Below, one piece after another: positions 40,761 to 51,369 of a DNA stretch of 64,000 bases; positions within the stretch are counted from its first letter, which is position 1, and each line of letters opens with the position of its first letter. Source of the stretch: Monodelphis domestica. Lineage: Eukaryota; Chordata; Mammalia; Didelphimorphia; Didelphidae. A program made the position numbers and the translations under genes. The stretch is taken from positions 328,088,415-328,152,414 of the forward strand of contig NC_077230.1 in assembly GCF_027887165.1 (NCBI RefSeq), read 5' to 3'. A model generated the notes under the pieces. That model was not told the origin of the DNA. It saw only the letters and a list, made by a program, of their open reading frames with translations, and searched no databases.

Positions 40761-41559
40761 GCCGCACAGTAAGATAATTATAAAAGACCTGCAGCATAAC
40801 AAAAACAAAACTGCCAACTGCAAAGAAGTTGTTTCATCCAAAAGATTCCCCTCCCACTACATCTCCTTCCAACAGGTTATGGAGATAAAGTTCAAGATTT
40901 GTAATCGGATGAAATTCTGCAAACAGTAGGAGAAAACAATAAAGGGAAGAACCCATGGAGCTGAATCCACCTCCAAAGTGGTACCAGTCCAGCTCAGTCT
41001 CCCTTCAGTCCAGTCTCCATTGCAATGCTGGGTTCTGACCTGCTGCTTCAACCCAATGCCAGGTCTCATCATTCCCACAAGCAGCATGGTTCTTGGATTT
41101 GTCCTGGCTTGGCCAACACTGAACCCAGTTTGGGTTGTAGTGGCAACATCAGCTGGGGGCATCAGTCACCTGGGCTCAGCAGCTATGGCCCTCTTCCCCA
41201 CCATTAACTTCTCTTGGTGCTCTTCCTCTCCTAGCTATATGGAAGGAAAGTTATAGAAGAACAGATTAGACTTTCCTTCAAGGTCAAAGAGAGTAGCCTC
41301 TTCTATTTTTCTCCAGCAGGCTTTTAAAATAACTGCTACATATAGATTTTTTAAAACCTCCAACAAACATGAGACTCAAAGAAGAAGGGACTGGACCAAG
41401 GTCACCAGGGTGATAGGTAGCAAGAACATGGATTGAGTCCTGCTTCTCTGGGTAGTATCATGGGAAAAATCATTAAATTCAGAGTCAGAAGGGTTGGGGT
41501 GATTTTTGTTGTTGCTTTTTCCTTCTCAGTGAATGGATTTTATTGGCTGTAGCAGGGTG
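40761..41559. other. unclassified; GC-richer block at 40960-41230
   Basis: The block 40960-41230 is richer in GC than its surroundings and is open on both strands (92 and 101 codons). No domain, signal peptide or splice signal convinces me, and double-strand openness argues for composition rather than coding. It may be a degraded LTR or L1 5' UTR. Confidence 0.35.
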
Positions 41560-41700
41560 GTGAAGGAGAAAAGGAAGCTAATTAAGTCTGCAGTGCTCCT
41601 AGCCTGGATCATTAATAATCCATCAAAGTGTTGTATGCTTGTAATGGATTCAATTTGATTTGTTTTTCAAGTTATAAATAAAGTTGCCTCCTGGAGAATG
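41560..41700. promoter_or_regulatory. candidate conserved non-coding segment (speculative)
   Basis: Non-repetitive, with GCTAATTAAGTCTGCAGTG, CATTAATAATCCATCA and CAATTTGATTTG, dense in homeodomain-type AT cores. It is called only from texture. No alignment is available. Confidence 0.2.
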
Positions 41701-41824
41701 GCAGAATGTGTCATTCAAAAAAATGAACTTTTAGGTCATATTGTTTTTACAAAGTAAAAAAATACAATGTGTATGCTTCAGTTCTTAGTCTTAGTGCCTT
41801 TTCTCTGAGAATATCCCTGATCCA

Positions 41825-41860
<36 letters not shown>
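41825..41860. repeat. (TA)n microsatellite
   Basis: About 35 bases of uninterrupted TA, followed by TC/TG-rich low-complexity sequence to 41948. Confidence 0.95.
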
Positions 41861-41861
<1 letters not shown>

Positions 41862-41949
41862 CTATCCTTTCTGTCTCTCTGTCTCCCCTTCTCTGTCTAT
41901 TTATCGATCAGTCTGTCTGTCTTTCTGTGTGTGTGTATGTGTGTGTCTT

Positions 41950-42005
41950 CTTGTTACTAAGAGTTGTTACTAAGTTGTTACTAAGACAGAAAGTAAGGTT
42001 TTTAA
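41950..42005 (+). repeat. GTTACTAAG triplication on a SINE tail
   Basis: TTGTTACTAAG occurs three times (41951-41984). It is followed by ACAGAAAGTAAGGTTTTTAA, the last bases of a MAR1 tail. The repeat probably grew from a decayed SINE end. Confidence 0.7.
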
Positions 42006-42020
42006 AGAATGCTCTAAATT

Positions 42021-42225
42021 GGGGGCAGCTGGGTGGCTCAGTGGATTGAGAGCCAGGCCTAGAGAAGGGGGTTCTAGGTTCAAATCTGGTCTCAGACACT
42101 TCCCAGCTGTGTGACCCTGGGCAAGTCACTTGACCCCCATTGCCTAACCCTTACCACTCCTCTGCCTTGGAACCAAAACACAGTATTGATTCTAAGACAG
42201 AAGGTAAAGGTTTAAGTAAAAAAAG
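42021..42225 (+). mobile_element. MAR1-like SINE, full length
   Basis: GGGGCAGCTGGGTGGCTCAG to an AAGGTAAAGG tail. The flanks GCTCTAAATTG and ATTCCAAATTG are a decayed target duplication. It lies inside a SINE-D fragment (42226-42335). Confidence 0.93.
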
Positions 42226-42335
42226 AAATATTCCAAATTGCAAAGAAGGTACAGAACTACCCTGGTAAAGGAAGTTTCCTCATCTGAGAGATCCCTGTAT
42301 CACTGAAAAAAATCACGGGTCTAGTTTCTGTCTCT
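42226..42335 (+). mobile_element. SINE-D 3' part
   Basis: AAATTGCAAAGAAGGTACAG, GGAAGTTTCCTCATCTGAGA and AAATCACGGGTCTAGTTTCT match the 3' half of SINE-D (compare 29100-29205). Confidence 0.65.
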
Positions 42336-42354
42336 TTATAATTTACAAAGCATC

Positions 42355-42715
42355 TTTTATGCATCATATCCTGAGAGTCAGGCATTACATACTATCTCCA
42401 TTCTACAAATGAAGAAACTGAAGTTTAACGATATAAGGTGACTTGTCCAAGGTGACAGCTTGAACCTGGTAGAATTGTGATTCAAGCCTCTGGGCTGTCT
42501 TGGACTCCAGATCCTGTCTTAATAAACCATATTATCTCCCCTAAATATTTGGGAGATAGATAGGAACCTTGGATTTTAGGCCTATTCCTCTCACTAACTT
42601 GCTGCATGACCTGAGGCAAATCACTCTTCCTTTATGGATCTGTTTCCTTTTCTAGAAAAACAAAAGAAAAGAACTAATCCCTAAAGTCTCCTACAAAATC
42701 AACATTCCATGATTT
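42355..42715. mobile_element. MIR (minus) then MIR (plus)
   Basis: 42355-42520, minus: CATTCTACAAATGAAGAAAC TGAAG, GACTTGTCCAAGGTGACAGC. 42560-42715, plus: TGCATGACCTGAGGCAAATC ACTC, GATCTGTTTCC. Confidence 0.75.
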
Positions 42716-43154
42716 GTTTGATTATTGAGATTGTTGTAGGGCCAGACTTTGGACATGAATCCTTACTTTGCATTTCTATTGTCCTTCATTTTAATTATAG
42801 TTGTAGAAAGGCTAAAAAATTCAGGAGAATATGAACTTGGCCCAAGATATTGTCGAGATTTTGATTTTAAGTGTATTGCTTTTATAAATGTGTTTTGTTG
42901 TAAGTTAGCTTTAGAGTTGAGTGCTCTGAATGTGGAGAAACCAATCTGGTAGAAGACCTACATCAGTCAAGATTGGACTGATTAACGTTTAATTTTTGTA
43001 AAAAAAAAAATTCCCTGCCCTAATTTCTCATAACAGCCTCCTACTAGGTTATAAAAAAAAAAAAGCTGCAAGGTATAGTGGAGGACTTTGAAGATGTTCA
43101 CTTTTGTACTGAGTGATGATTGATTGATAGGTAGGTAGTTCTAGCTGACAGGGT
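42716..43154. other. unclassified sequence
   Basis: No recognised repeat or gene. Two A-runs (43001-43010 and 43050-43061). Confidence 0.4.
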
Positions 43155-43765
43155 TGAGAATTAATCAGTCAGTCAACAACCATTTGTTAAGCATTAACTA
43201 TGTGTCAGGTAAAATGCTAAGTTCTGAGGACAAAGAAAGGCAAAAGACAATCCCTGCCCCAAAGGAGTTCAGGTTCTAATGGGGAAGACAACCCTCAAAA
43301 ACAACTATTTATAGATATAAATGGGAAAGATGCTGTTCAGTCTTTTCAGTTGTGTCATACTCTGTGATTGTATTTGGGATTTTCTTGGCAAAGATACTGG
43401 AATGAGTTCCATTTCTTTCTCTAGCTCATTTTATACAAGAGGAACTGAGGCAAACAGAGTTAGGAGACTTGCTCAGGGTCACACAACTAGTAAGTATCTG
43501 AAGCCAGATTTGAACTCAAGAAGATGAGTTTTCCTGCCTTCAGACCGGGCACTCTGTTAGAGGAACAGAGAGAAGTCCAATTTGTCTGTACTGTGGAGTG
43601 GGGGAAGGAGAGTAATGTGTAATGGAATGAAGCTAGAAAGATAGGTTGAAACCAAGAATGATTTTATAAACCAAATAAAGGTTTAAATTTTATTCTTGAT
43701 GGAATAAGGAGTCACCAGAGTTGAAGACGGGGAGTAATATGATCAGAACTTCACATTAAGGAAAA
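43155..43765 (-). mobile_element. LINE-2, minus strand, split by SINE-B
   Basis: Left 43155-43325: CAGTCAACAACCATTTGTTA, CAATCCCTGCCCCAAAGGAG. Right 43557-43765: GGTTTAAATTTTATTCTTGA, GAGTCACCAGAGTTG. One old L2 copy, cut by the SINE at 43330. Confidence 0.78.
43330..43556 (-). mobile_element. SINE-B, minus strand, inside L2
   Basis: GTTCAGTCTTTTCAGTTGTG tail, TTTTCTTGGCAAAGATACTG, GAACTGAGGCAAACAGAGTT CORE, GACCGGGCACTCTG head (truncated). Confidence 0.87.
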
Positions 43766-43777
43766 ACCTCATGGATC

Positions 43778-43972
43778 AGTCATAGAAAGCCAGGACTGGA
43801 GATGGGAAGTCTTGAGTTCAAATGCAAGCTCAAATACTTTGTAGCTGTGTGACCCTGAATAAGTCACTTAACCCCTATTGCCTAGCCCTTACTGCTCTTC
43901 TGCCTTGAAACTTATACACAGCATAGATTCTAAGATGGAAGGTAAGGGTTAAAAAAAAAGAAAAAGAAAAAA
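43778..43972 (+). mobile_element. MAR1-like SINE, head-damaged
   Basis: GCCAGGACTGGAGATGGGAA onward, CORE and tail AAGGTAAGGGTTAAAAAAAA AG. GAAAAACCT before and GAAAAAACCTGG after may be the target duplication. Confidence 0.85.
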
Positions 43973-44034
43973 CCTGGAAGACTTAACTGTTGGAGAACTT
44001 GCCGATTCCCAAGAAAGCCTGATCCATTTTTTTA

Positions 44035-44250
44035 AAAAAGCATTAATTGTTATGATATTATTCCTTATATCAAAGTGGAACCTACTCTCTTGTAACTTCT
44101 ACCCCTTGGCATACTTCTGGTCTCTAGGCCACGGGGAATGAAGGTTAATCACTTTTCTATTAGGTTCTTAAAATATTTGAAGAGTGTTAATATCAACCCA
44201 CCTCCCTGCCCCAAATCTTGCCTTCCAAATCTTCTCTTTCCAGCCAAAAC
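44035..44250 (-). mobile_element. CR1/L3 fragment, minus strand
   Basis: TCCTTATATCAAAGTGGAAC CTACTC, AACTTCTACCCCTTGG and AATATTTGAAGAGTGTTAAT ATCAA match the inverted CR1/L3 3' region. Confidence 0.65.
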
Positions 44251-44849
44251 ATGCAAATTGCTGTGTGACTTTGGACAAATTAATGAACCTTTCTGGGTCC
44301 AAGCTTCTTCAAACAATCAAGTGAGGAAGTTGGGGTAGGAAAGCATCAGTGCTGATATCCCATGAATGTAGGTTGTTTTGACAAGAATAGATTCCTAAAA
44401 TATAGGCTATGTGACCCCCACCATGTTAAACACCTGGCTCTCCTCTGCCCCGGGGCCATAAGCCCATGGACTGAAAGCATCAATCGGTCACCAAGGTGCA
44501 GTTCAGATGACCAGAATGTAAACAGTACTTCAGAAGAGAACACAGCAGAGCAAATACCCACTGGAATACATGGAGTGGAAAGTTTGTTAAATAAACTTGA
44601 CTTTCATGGCAAACATAGCAAAGCAAATATTGGCAGGACTGAAGGGGGGAAACAAGTTTGTTCAATATACACAAATGTATCAGGTGGTTAGCCTGGGGAT
44701 CAGATTCCCTAGAGAGGAACCACAGGAAGAAAGGCAATATGGTGGAGGAAGAGACAAAGTGGGCTCTTAACGTGACTTTGCCTCTAACTCCCTGCATGAA
44801 CTCAGGCAGATCACTGAAGATGACAGGAGTAAGAGAAGGAAAAGACCTC
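44251..44849. other. unclassified sequence
   Basis: No recognised repeat. Open frames of about 110 codons on the plus strand (44362-44691) and 151 on the minus (44935-44480) overlap and lack domains. The minus one crosses a MIR. Confidence 0.4.
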
Positions 44850-45395
44850 AGAGGCCAGAGAGGCCAGTCTCTTTTCATTTTACAAATGAGGGACCTCAAG
44901 CTCAGAGAAGGGGGAAGTGACTTGTTTACAGGCATTTATTCCAACCCAAGTCATGTGATTCCAAATCCAGCACTACCCCTACTGCATTCACCATAGTGCC
45001 TACTTTCCATATTTGATGTTTTTTTTTATTCTAAAACAGAGCTGCCTTTTCCAAACCACTGTTGTACTTTTAGAGTTTGAGGCTGAACTAAGATTTTGGA
45101 ACCCCTTGTATATCACTTAGAGTAGTAGAAGCATGTTGAGAAGCCTTGATTTGTCAAATTAATGGGAGAGAGTAGAAGTCTTCTTAAAAGTTTGCACTCT
45201 GTTTTCAGGCTAAAAATACACTCCCTGAAACCCCACATGCAAGTTTCTACTCCTGCTCTAACATGCGACCATGAACAAGTCACTTAACCTCTGTGACTCT
45301 CTATTTCCCCATCTGTAAAATGGGGATAACAATCACTTTTCAGGGTTGTTGGGAGGCTATATACGTACTTAGTATAGTGCTTAGGTTAGTGCTTG
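44850..45395. mobile_element. MIR (minus) and MIR (plus) flanking unclassified DNA
   Basis: 44850-44990, minus: CATTTTACAAATGAGGGACC TCAAGC, GTGACTTGTTTACAGG. 45235-45395, plus: GACCATGAACAAGTCACTTA ACC, CATCTGTAAAATGGGGATAA. Confidence 0.8.
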
Positions 45396-45406
45396 TGGGA
45401 TCAGTT

Positions 45407-45449
45407 TCCCATATTCTTGGTTTCAATTCCCATATTCTTGGTTTCAATT
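45407..45449. repeat. 22-bp perfect tandem duplication
   Basis: CCCATATTCTTGGTTTCAAT occurs at 45407 and 45429 with a 22-base period. Confidence 0.92.
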
Positions 45450-46229
45450 TCCTTTCTCTGAGTACCTATCTATCCCTGCACATCTCAATGATAAACACTG
45501 ATTGATTATATCAAAACAGAGACGTAATGGGAGGGGGGGGAGGAGTTCCCTTCCCACATGGCTAGGATATCAAGAAATGGAATGGGAAAAGAAGATTAGG
45601 CATACTGGGCATGGGGACCAGAATAAGCAAGCTAGGGAGAGTAAGAAGCACTGACTATGTTGGTAGAGCTCTGAAATAGAGGTCTCTAGGTTTCAAAGAG
45701 TACAAGCATTTAGAGAGAGGGTATTCATCAAATGAGTAGTAAGAAATTCAAAAGGGGCAAGTAAGAACACAATGACATAGTTGGTTCCTCTTTTTCCTTT
45801 CCTATAGGGAAGGCCCAGACTAAATTCTCTCTCTCTCTCTTTCTCTCTCTCTTCAGATGAATGAGAAGAATTTTAAAGAAAGCCCAGAGGGTTTAGAGAC
45901 TCATTCCAGCAGATGATTTGGGTTCTTGTGAAAACAGGAAGTGGGCACAGTGCTCTTTTAAAAAAAGATTCATGGGCAAAAGCCCAAAATGGAACAAAAC
46001 TGACAGATACATAACCAGAGGGGTTGTAGGTGGAGAGACAAAAAACCAGCCTTCCCATTATAATCTTATGCTGCAATGCTATCTAGGTTCCCAAGGAACT
46101 TAATTTCTACAAGAGATGTAATTAGGGAAAGATCCCTGCAGATGCAAAGAATAAAACAGTGAGTTGGTAGGAAGCCATCTCTAGGAGGAAATCATTATCA
46201 TTCTATATGGTGATAAGAGAAGAAGAGAA
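45450..46229. other. unclassified, with a (CT)n tract
   Basis: G8 run (45532-45540) and CT-rich 45824-45853. No recognised repeat or coding signal. Confidence 0.4.
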
Positions 46230-46370
46230 TTGCATCTGAAGTCCAATGACCTGTGTTGAAGTCCTCACTTGGCACTGATAGCTGAGTGCCTCAGGTAAGT
46301 TCATGACCTCCTTGAGCCTCAGTTTCTTGAGTAGGGTAGTATCCTGTCCAAGAATGAAGTTTGAATTACT
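46230..46370 (+). mobile_element. MIR element, plus strand
   Basis: CCAATGACCTGTGTTGAAGT head, CATGACCTCCTTGAGCCTCA GTTTC. Confidence 0.65.
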
Positions 46371-47199
46371 TTGGGACATTCATACTTATTTGTGACCTTT
46401 TCCTTTGTTAACCAACAAGGAGGTCTTTTTAAAGAAAATTAATGATCAATGGGAGGGGGGAATACATGTGTATACATGTGTGTATATAAGAGAGAAACAG
46501 ATATAAAAACAGAAAAAAAAGTCTGGGGAGGAGAGAAAGACAGACAGATACAGAGAGATAGAGACAGAAACAGAGAGAGTTCATTGTCAACAACAGGATA
46601 ATACTGAATTATTATCCTGAAGAGATGGATTATACTCAATATTTAATGTCAACTAAGACATCTCAAAATGCTCACATGATGTCTGAAACCACTTTCATTT
46701 TTGTGTCTGAATATTTCTTGATTCATTTAGTAAATTAAACTCTTCATGCCTACAAGTATGGAAAGGGAGATTCTTGTTTTTTAATTTAAAATGAATGTTA
46801 AGCATCCCTTCTCCCTAGCAGATAAACTTTTGTTGAACCTTATGCCTAGATCCTACATGTACACACTTACATATTCACCCACCCCACCACACAAATAATG
46901 ACGAACTCACAATCTATCACACCAGTTGGGTCAAAGTCAAATAGAAATAGGAGTCAGGGGAGGTGTGGCATAGGGAAACATTAATCCATTCAGCAGGATC
47001 CCTTTGGCAGCATAATCACTTATTTTAAAAATGTAATATTATTTATGCTTTATTATATTTTATTTACCTTGTTAAATATTTCCAAATACACTTTAATCTG
47101 CTTTGGGCTGCACTCAGGAGTTTTATCCTACAGGCCAAGTGCTTGACCCCTCCGTTCTACAATTTTTCACACACATATGCTATGCCTGCATGTTTCTGT
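46371..47199. other. unclassified, purine-rich patch
   Basis: 46525-46582 is a GA/CA-rich low-complexity run. The rest is unrecognised AT-rich sequence. Confidence 0.4.
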
Positions 47200-47640
47200 G
47201 TGTTTTAAATCTAATTATCTTTCCTTTTTGTCCCAAAAGTAAAATCTCTAAGTGATAAGTTGGTCCAGCAGAGAATAACAAAAAACCTTGTCAAATTGGA
47301 AATTTATTTGAGTAGAGTTTCTTTGAATGAGTTTTAAGTTCAGCTCACTTTAAATCCAAACCAATAAAATATCCTTCAAGGGAAAACTGTGACTGGAAGA
47401 AATAAAGCGCAAGCCACACGTTTCAATTTCCATTTTTAGGAAGGTGTTTAGCTCTTGGCCACAGGCTGGGGGGAGCATGGCTGGGGAACGTGCATGGACA
47501 CATGGATTTCATAATCCACCAGTCAGCACTGGCCTTTTGGTGATTCTCACACAAGTCATTAATCCCTTGGGCTCAGTAATCCCAGAAATCATTACTGCTA
47601 CCAATGTAGAACTCAACTAGCCTGCAGGTAAGAGATCTGG
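47200..47640. promoter_or_regulatory. candidate conserved non-coding segment (speculative)
   Basis: About 440 bases of unique-looking, moderately complex sequence with no repeat: CCAATAAAATATCC, GGAAGAAATAAAGCGCAAGC, CAGCACTGGCCTTTTGGTGA, AATCATTACTGCTACC. No open frame or splice pair supports an exon. Confidence 0.2.
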
Positions 47641-48267
47641 ATACATTCAGGACAGCATGTGACTGTTAGCCTTGTAAACATCCCAGGAAACTTCTCTTGA
47701 AGCACTGTTTACAGCTCCAATAAAAATTGCCTGAACTTTTGTACCCACTCCTATTTCCATCAGGGACCACTGACTATTTATAAAAGTCAAGTAAGAAAAA
47801 TATGGTTACTATCCTGGAGGTTTTCACATGGTATCCCTTGAAATTCTAACTGTTGCATGTCAACAGCTAATTGATCAATTAATATGTATTTACTGAGCAA
47901 CTACTATGTGCAAAAGTTGGAAGCTAGAGGAGTTAAGGATCAGCCTCAGTTCTTGCCCAAAAGGAAATGAGAATTGGGTTCATCCGTCCATCTATCCATC
48001 CATTCAGCAAACATTGAGTGACACTTTGCCCAAGTTGCCTTCACCAAGTCCATCTCTGATGCCTCCTTGTTTGTGGAGGTAACCCTGGGCTCTCAGAAAC
48101 AATGTTATTAAAGTATAAGTTCTAGGTCCTCACAAGCTAGAAATGTTTTAATTGTGTGTTCAACAAAGCAATATCCGTTTACCATCCTACCACCAACCTA
48201 ATTTTGAAGAGATTCACTCTCAGATCAGCCAAAGAGTGATGAATTTTTTAAACAAGATAACTTAAAA
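47641..48267. other. mostly unclassified; L2 tip at 47870-47960
   Basis: CAATTAATATGTATTTACTG AGCAACTACTATGTGC is an inverted L2 3' tip. ATCCATCTATCCATCCATTC near 47983 is a short degenerate tetranucleotide run. Confidence 0.5.
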
Positions 48268-48438
48268 AAAAAACCCTTCTCTTTTGTGTTAGAATTGACA
48301 TTAAGTTCCACATCAGAAGAGCACTAAGGGCTAGGCAACTGAGATTAAGTGACTTGCCCAGGGTCACACAGCTAGGAAGTGTCTGAGGTTAGATTTGAAC
48401 CCAGGACCTCTCATCTCCAGGCCTGGCTCTCTATCCCA
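48268..48438 (-). mobile_element. MAR1-like SINE, head-truncated
   Basis: AACCCTTCTCTTTTGTGTTA, GACTTGCCCAGGGTCACACA CORE, CAGGCCTGGCTCTCTATCC. The last part of the head is missing. Confidence 0.9.
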
Positions 48439-48536
48439 AAATAACTCTTAGAGAGAAGACTAACAAGTCATGGAGAGGTTGATATCTGTATGGGATAAAA
48501 GAGCTACTTATCCACTGTCTAAAAATATCACATGTA

Positions 48537-49130
48537 ATAATAGTTAGCATTTATGTAGCACTTTTAAGTTTTAAAGTGCTTCACACATATTAACCCAATT
48601 TAGTCCTTCAGAACTTATGAAATAGGTTGGTATTATCATATCCACTTTATAGATGAGCAAACTGAGGCACAGAGAGTTTGAATGACTGGCTCAAAGTCAA
48701 ACAGCTAATAAAATATCTGAGACCATGATATAATTCAGGTGCTACAAACTAAATTCTACCCTTTATGCACAGTGTATACCACTTAGCTGCCTCCATACTC
48801 TTTATATCTTTGAAAAATTGAATTATATCTAAGCTACCACGTGGAGAAGTATTTTTTAAAAATTAACTAAGTCTAGCAGTGGAGAGAGTCCCTGGCATGG
48901 AATCAGGAAGCCTTGAGTTCAAATCTAACCTCAGATGCTAAACATCAATGTGATTCTGTGTCACTTAATCTCTTTGTCTCAGTTTCCTTTACCATAAAAT
49001 GTTGATCATAATAGCACTTATCTTCTAAGGCTTTTGTGAGAGCCAAATGAGATAGTAATTGTAAAATACTTGGAACAGTGTCTGGCACATAGTAGCTGCT
49101 ATATAAATGTTCATTATTGTTATTATTATA
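48537..49130. mobile_element. two near full-length MIR / Ther elements, opposed
   Basis: 48537-48795, minus: ATAGTTAGCATTTATGTAGC, GATGAGCAAACTGAGGCACA, ACCACTTAGCTGCCTCC. 48870-49130, plus: CCTTGAGTTCAAATCTAACC, TGTCTGGCACATAGTAGCTG. They face each other, heads inward. Confidence 0.87.
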
Positions 49131-49319
49131 GATAAAGCATTTCCTCTTGCAATCTAGTTGATAAGCGAAAGAATGAAACAACTGATAAACATTTACAATG
49201 TTATTAGATACTCAAATACAAAAAAGGACCTGAAATTTCTCTATTTCTCTTCTCCCTTTGTGTAGTCAAGGTAAAAATATCCAACCGAGATCTGGATTAT
49301 TTATTCAAATTTTTAATTC

Positions 49320-49495
49320 AGAAACTGTGAATTTTTTAAAAAAATGTTTTGATAGCCATATTTCAACATAATTGATTTCCATTGTAATCCAATATATTTT
49401 ATTATGCATTAAAACATGATTTTGAGGAGTTAAAGATTCCCCCTAGTTTGCCAAAAGGATCAATGCTCCCTTCTCCAAAGGGTTAAGAACCCTTG
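49320..49495 (+). mobile_element. family J copy 2 (hAT-like)
   Basis: GATAGCCATATTTCAACATA, ATTGATTTCCATTGTAATCC, GCATTAAAACATGATTTTGA and the end AAAGGGTTAAGAACCC match family J. Confidence 0.65.
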
Positions 49496-49554
49496 ATCTA
49501 ATAAGAATCTGGATCAGGCATATATGAACATCAATAGTCAAGATAATTAAGGTA

Positions 49555-49680
49555 CCCTATAATGTCAGAGTTGAAAGGAACTTTTGAGATTAATTCCTCA
49601 TTTTATAAATGACAAAAATGAACTCTAGAAAGTCAAAGTTAATTGCCCTAGATACAAAAGGAGTAAATGGCTAGGCAATA
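49555..49680 (-). mobile_element. MIR3-type fragment
   Basis: TGTCAGAGTTGAAAGGAACT, CATTTTATAAATGACAAAAA. It is degraded. The 450 bases that follow are unclassified. Confidence 0.55.
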
Positions 49681-50134
49681 AGTATAATTATTCATACTTT
49701 AGGACAATGCAACAGGAGTAAACATCATCTAGGCAAGACTATTCTTCTTCTAAGCCCAGGAGGACACCAGTGGACATCTCAAATATGGTTATCAGATGGA
49801 TACAAAGACTTGAAAGTTTGCCCTGGTCATGCTTCCAGGTGGAAAGGTAATTTATTGATTAATCATGAGAAACATCATTAGCCAATGATCTCCAGTGCTA
49901 GAGATTCCCATACATCAAAGCTACTTGTCCTTCCAAGGCTTCTGGATGTTAAAAAAACCAAATTTGGATACTGTTTGTGATAAGTTATCATGAAAGATCT
50001 TCTAACATTTTCCTGGGATTTGTCACAGCACAGTGACTCTCATTTTGGGCCATGTTGAAATGAGTTACAAACAAAATAACTAGATATTATCTTTCAGTGG
50101 TCTAATTCCTCTGCTTTGCAAAGTATATGGAGAT

Positions 50135-50395
50135 TTTGATAATAATAAATAATAATCTCTCTTGTGTGCATAGTACTCTAGAGTTCACAGAATATTTTAA
50201 CATCCATTGTCTCAGTTGATCCTCACAAATACTTTGGGAGATAGTCAGGGTGGATGACCATTTTTTTTTGAATGAGGAACTAAGGTGATGAGAGATCATT
50301 GGATTTTAGACTTGGAAAGAACCTTAGGGGTCATCTAATCCAAACTGTTACTTTACACATGAAGAAACTGAGGCATTGAGAGATGCAGAACACTG
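50135..50395 (-). mobile_element. MIR then MIR3-type element
   Basis: 50135-50262: AGTACTCTAGAGTTCACAGA, GTTGATCCTCACAAATAC. 50285-50395: TTTAGACTTGGAAAGAACCT, GGTCATCTAATCCAAACTG. Confidence 0.75.
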
Positions 50396-50592
50396 GAGAA
50401 CAGATGATGGCAGCCAGGTGGTGCAGTGGAGAGAATTCTAGACTAGTCAGGAAGATCTGAGGTACTTACTATCTGTGTGACCCTGGGAAAGTCACTTAAT
50501 CTCTGTTTCCCTCAGTTTTCTCAATTAAAAAAAAATGGGGATAATACCATCTACCTCCCAAGGTTGTTGTAAGGATCATATGAGATATTTGG

Positions 50593-51295
50593 TTTTTTCT
50601 TTTTTAATATCTTATTTTGCTTATTGCATGTTATAATAACAATATTTTAAAACTTTACCTTCTGTCTTAAAATCAATAATAAGTATCGGTTCCAAGGCAG
50701 AAGAGCAGTAAGGCCTAGGCTATTGAGGTTAAGTGACTTGCCTAGGGTCACACAACTAGGGGATTTCTGAGGCCAGATTTGAATCTAGGACCTTTCATCT
50801 CCAGACCTGGTTCTCTATCTATTGAGCCACCTAGTTACCTCAATAATAATTTTTAATATACATTTTCTGAAATTGTAAGATCCAAATTTTCTCCGTCCTT
50901 TCCCCCCCCAACCCAAGATAATAAACAATTTGATCTGGGTTATATATGTAAGATCACGCAAAGTATATTTCCTCATTGGTCACGTTGTGAGAGAAGACTC
51001 ATATAAACCAAAAACCCTAAATAAAGAAAAAAAATGTAAAAATAAAAAGTGAAAAATAGTATGTTTCAACCTGCATTCGAGCTTCATTCATTTTTTCTCT
51101 GGAGGTGGATAGTAATTTTTGTCTTAAGTCCTTCAGAATTGTCTTGGACAATTTTGTTGACAATAGCTAAGCCTTTCACAGCTGATCACTGTACAATATC
51201 TCTTTCACTATGTACAGTGTTCTCCTGGTCCTGCTCACTTCATTCTGCATTAGTTTGTGTAGATCTTTCCAGGTTTTTTGGGAAATCATCCTGCT
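50593..51295 (-). mobile_element. LINE-1 3' end inside MIR
   Basis: Poly-T start, then an inverted L1 3' UTR (AGAAGACTCATATAAACCAA) and ORF2 C-terminal region (CAGTGTTCTCCTGGTCCTGC, GTAGATCTTTCCAGG). The MIR bases CATATGAGATATTTGG (50577-50592) and CATGAGATAATATTTGG (51296-51312) form the target duplication. It hosts a MAR1 itself. Confidence 0.88.
50645..50841 (-). mobile_element. MAR1-like SINE inside the L1
   Basis: ACTTTACCTTCTGTCTTAAA, GACTTGCCTAGGGTCACACA, TGAGCCACCTAGTTACCT. AACAATATTTT before and CAATAATAATTTTT after could be the remains of a target duplication. It is the youngest layer of the nest. Confidence 0.9.
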
Positions 51296-51369
51296 CATGA
51301 GATAATATTTGGAAAGTACTGACACATAGTGGTGATTAAAAAGTTCTTGCTTCCTTTCTTCCTACTTAT

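Larger units (their letters stand above)
50409..51350 (+). mobile_element. MIR / Ther element split by an L1
   Basis: Left 50409-50592: GGCAGCCAGGTGGTGCAGTG head, GACCCTGGGAAAGTCACTTA CORE, CCCAAGGTTGTTGTAAGGAT. Right 51296-51350: GATAATATTTGGAAAGTACT GACACATAG. It is the oldest layer of a three-layer nest. Confidence 0.88.

Noticed and set aside
40857..41256. Overlapping 92- and 101-codon frames in a GC-richer block, considered as a gene or processed pseudogene
   Set aside because: It is open on both strands, with no recognisable domain, no poly-A tail and no splice signals.
44480..44935. A 151-codon minus-strand frame
   Set aside because: It crosses a MIR element and has no domain or homology that I recognise.
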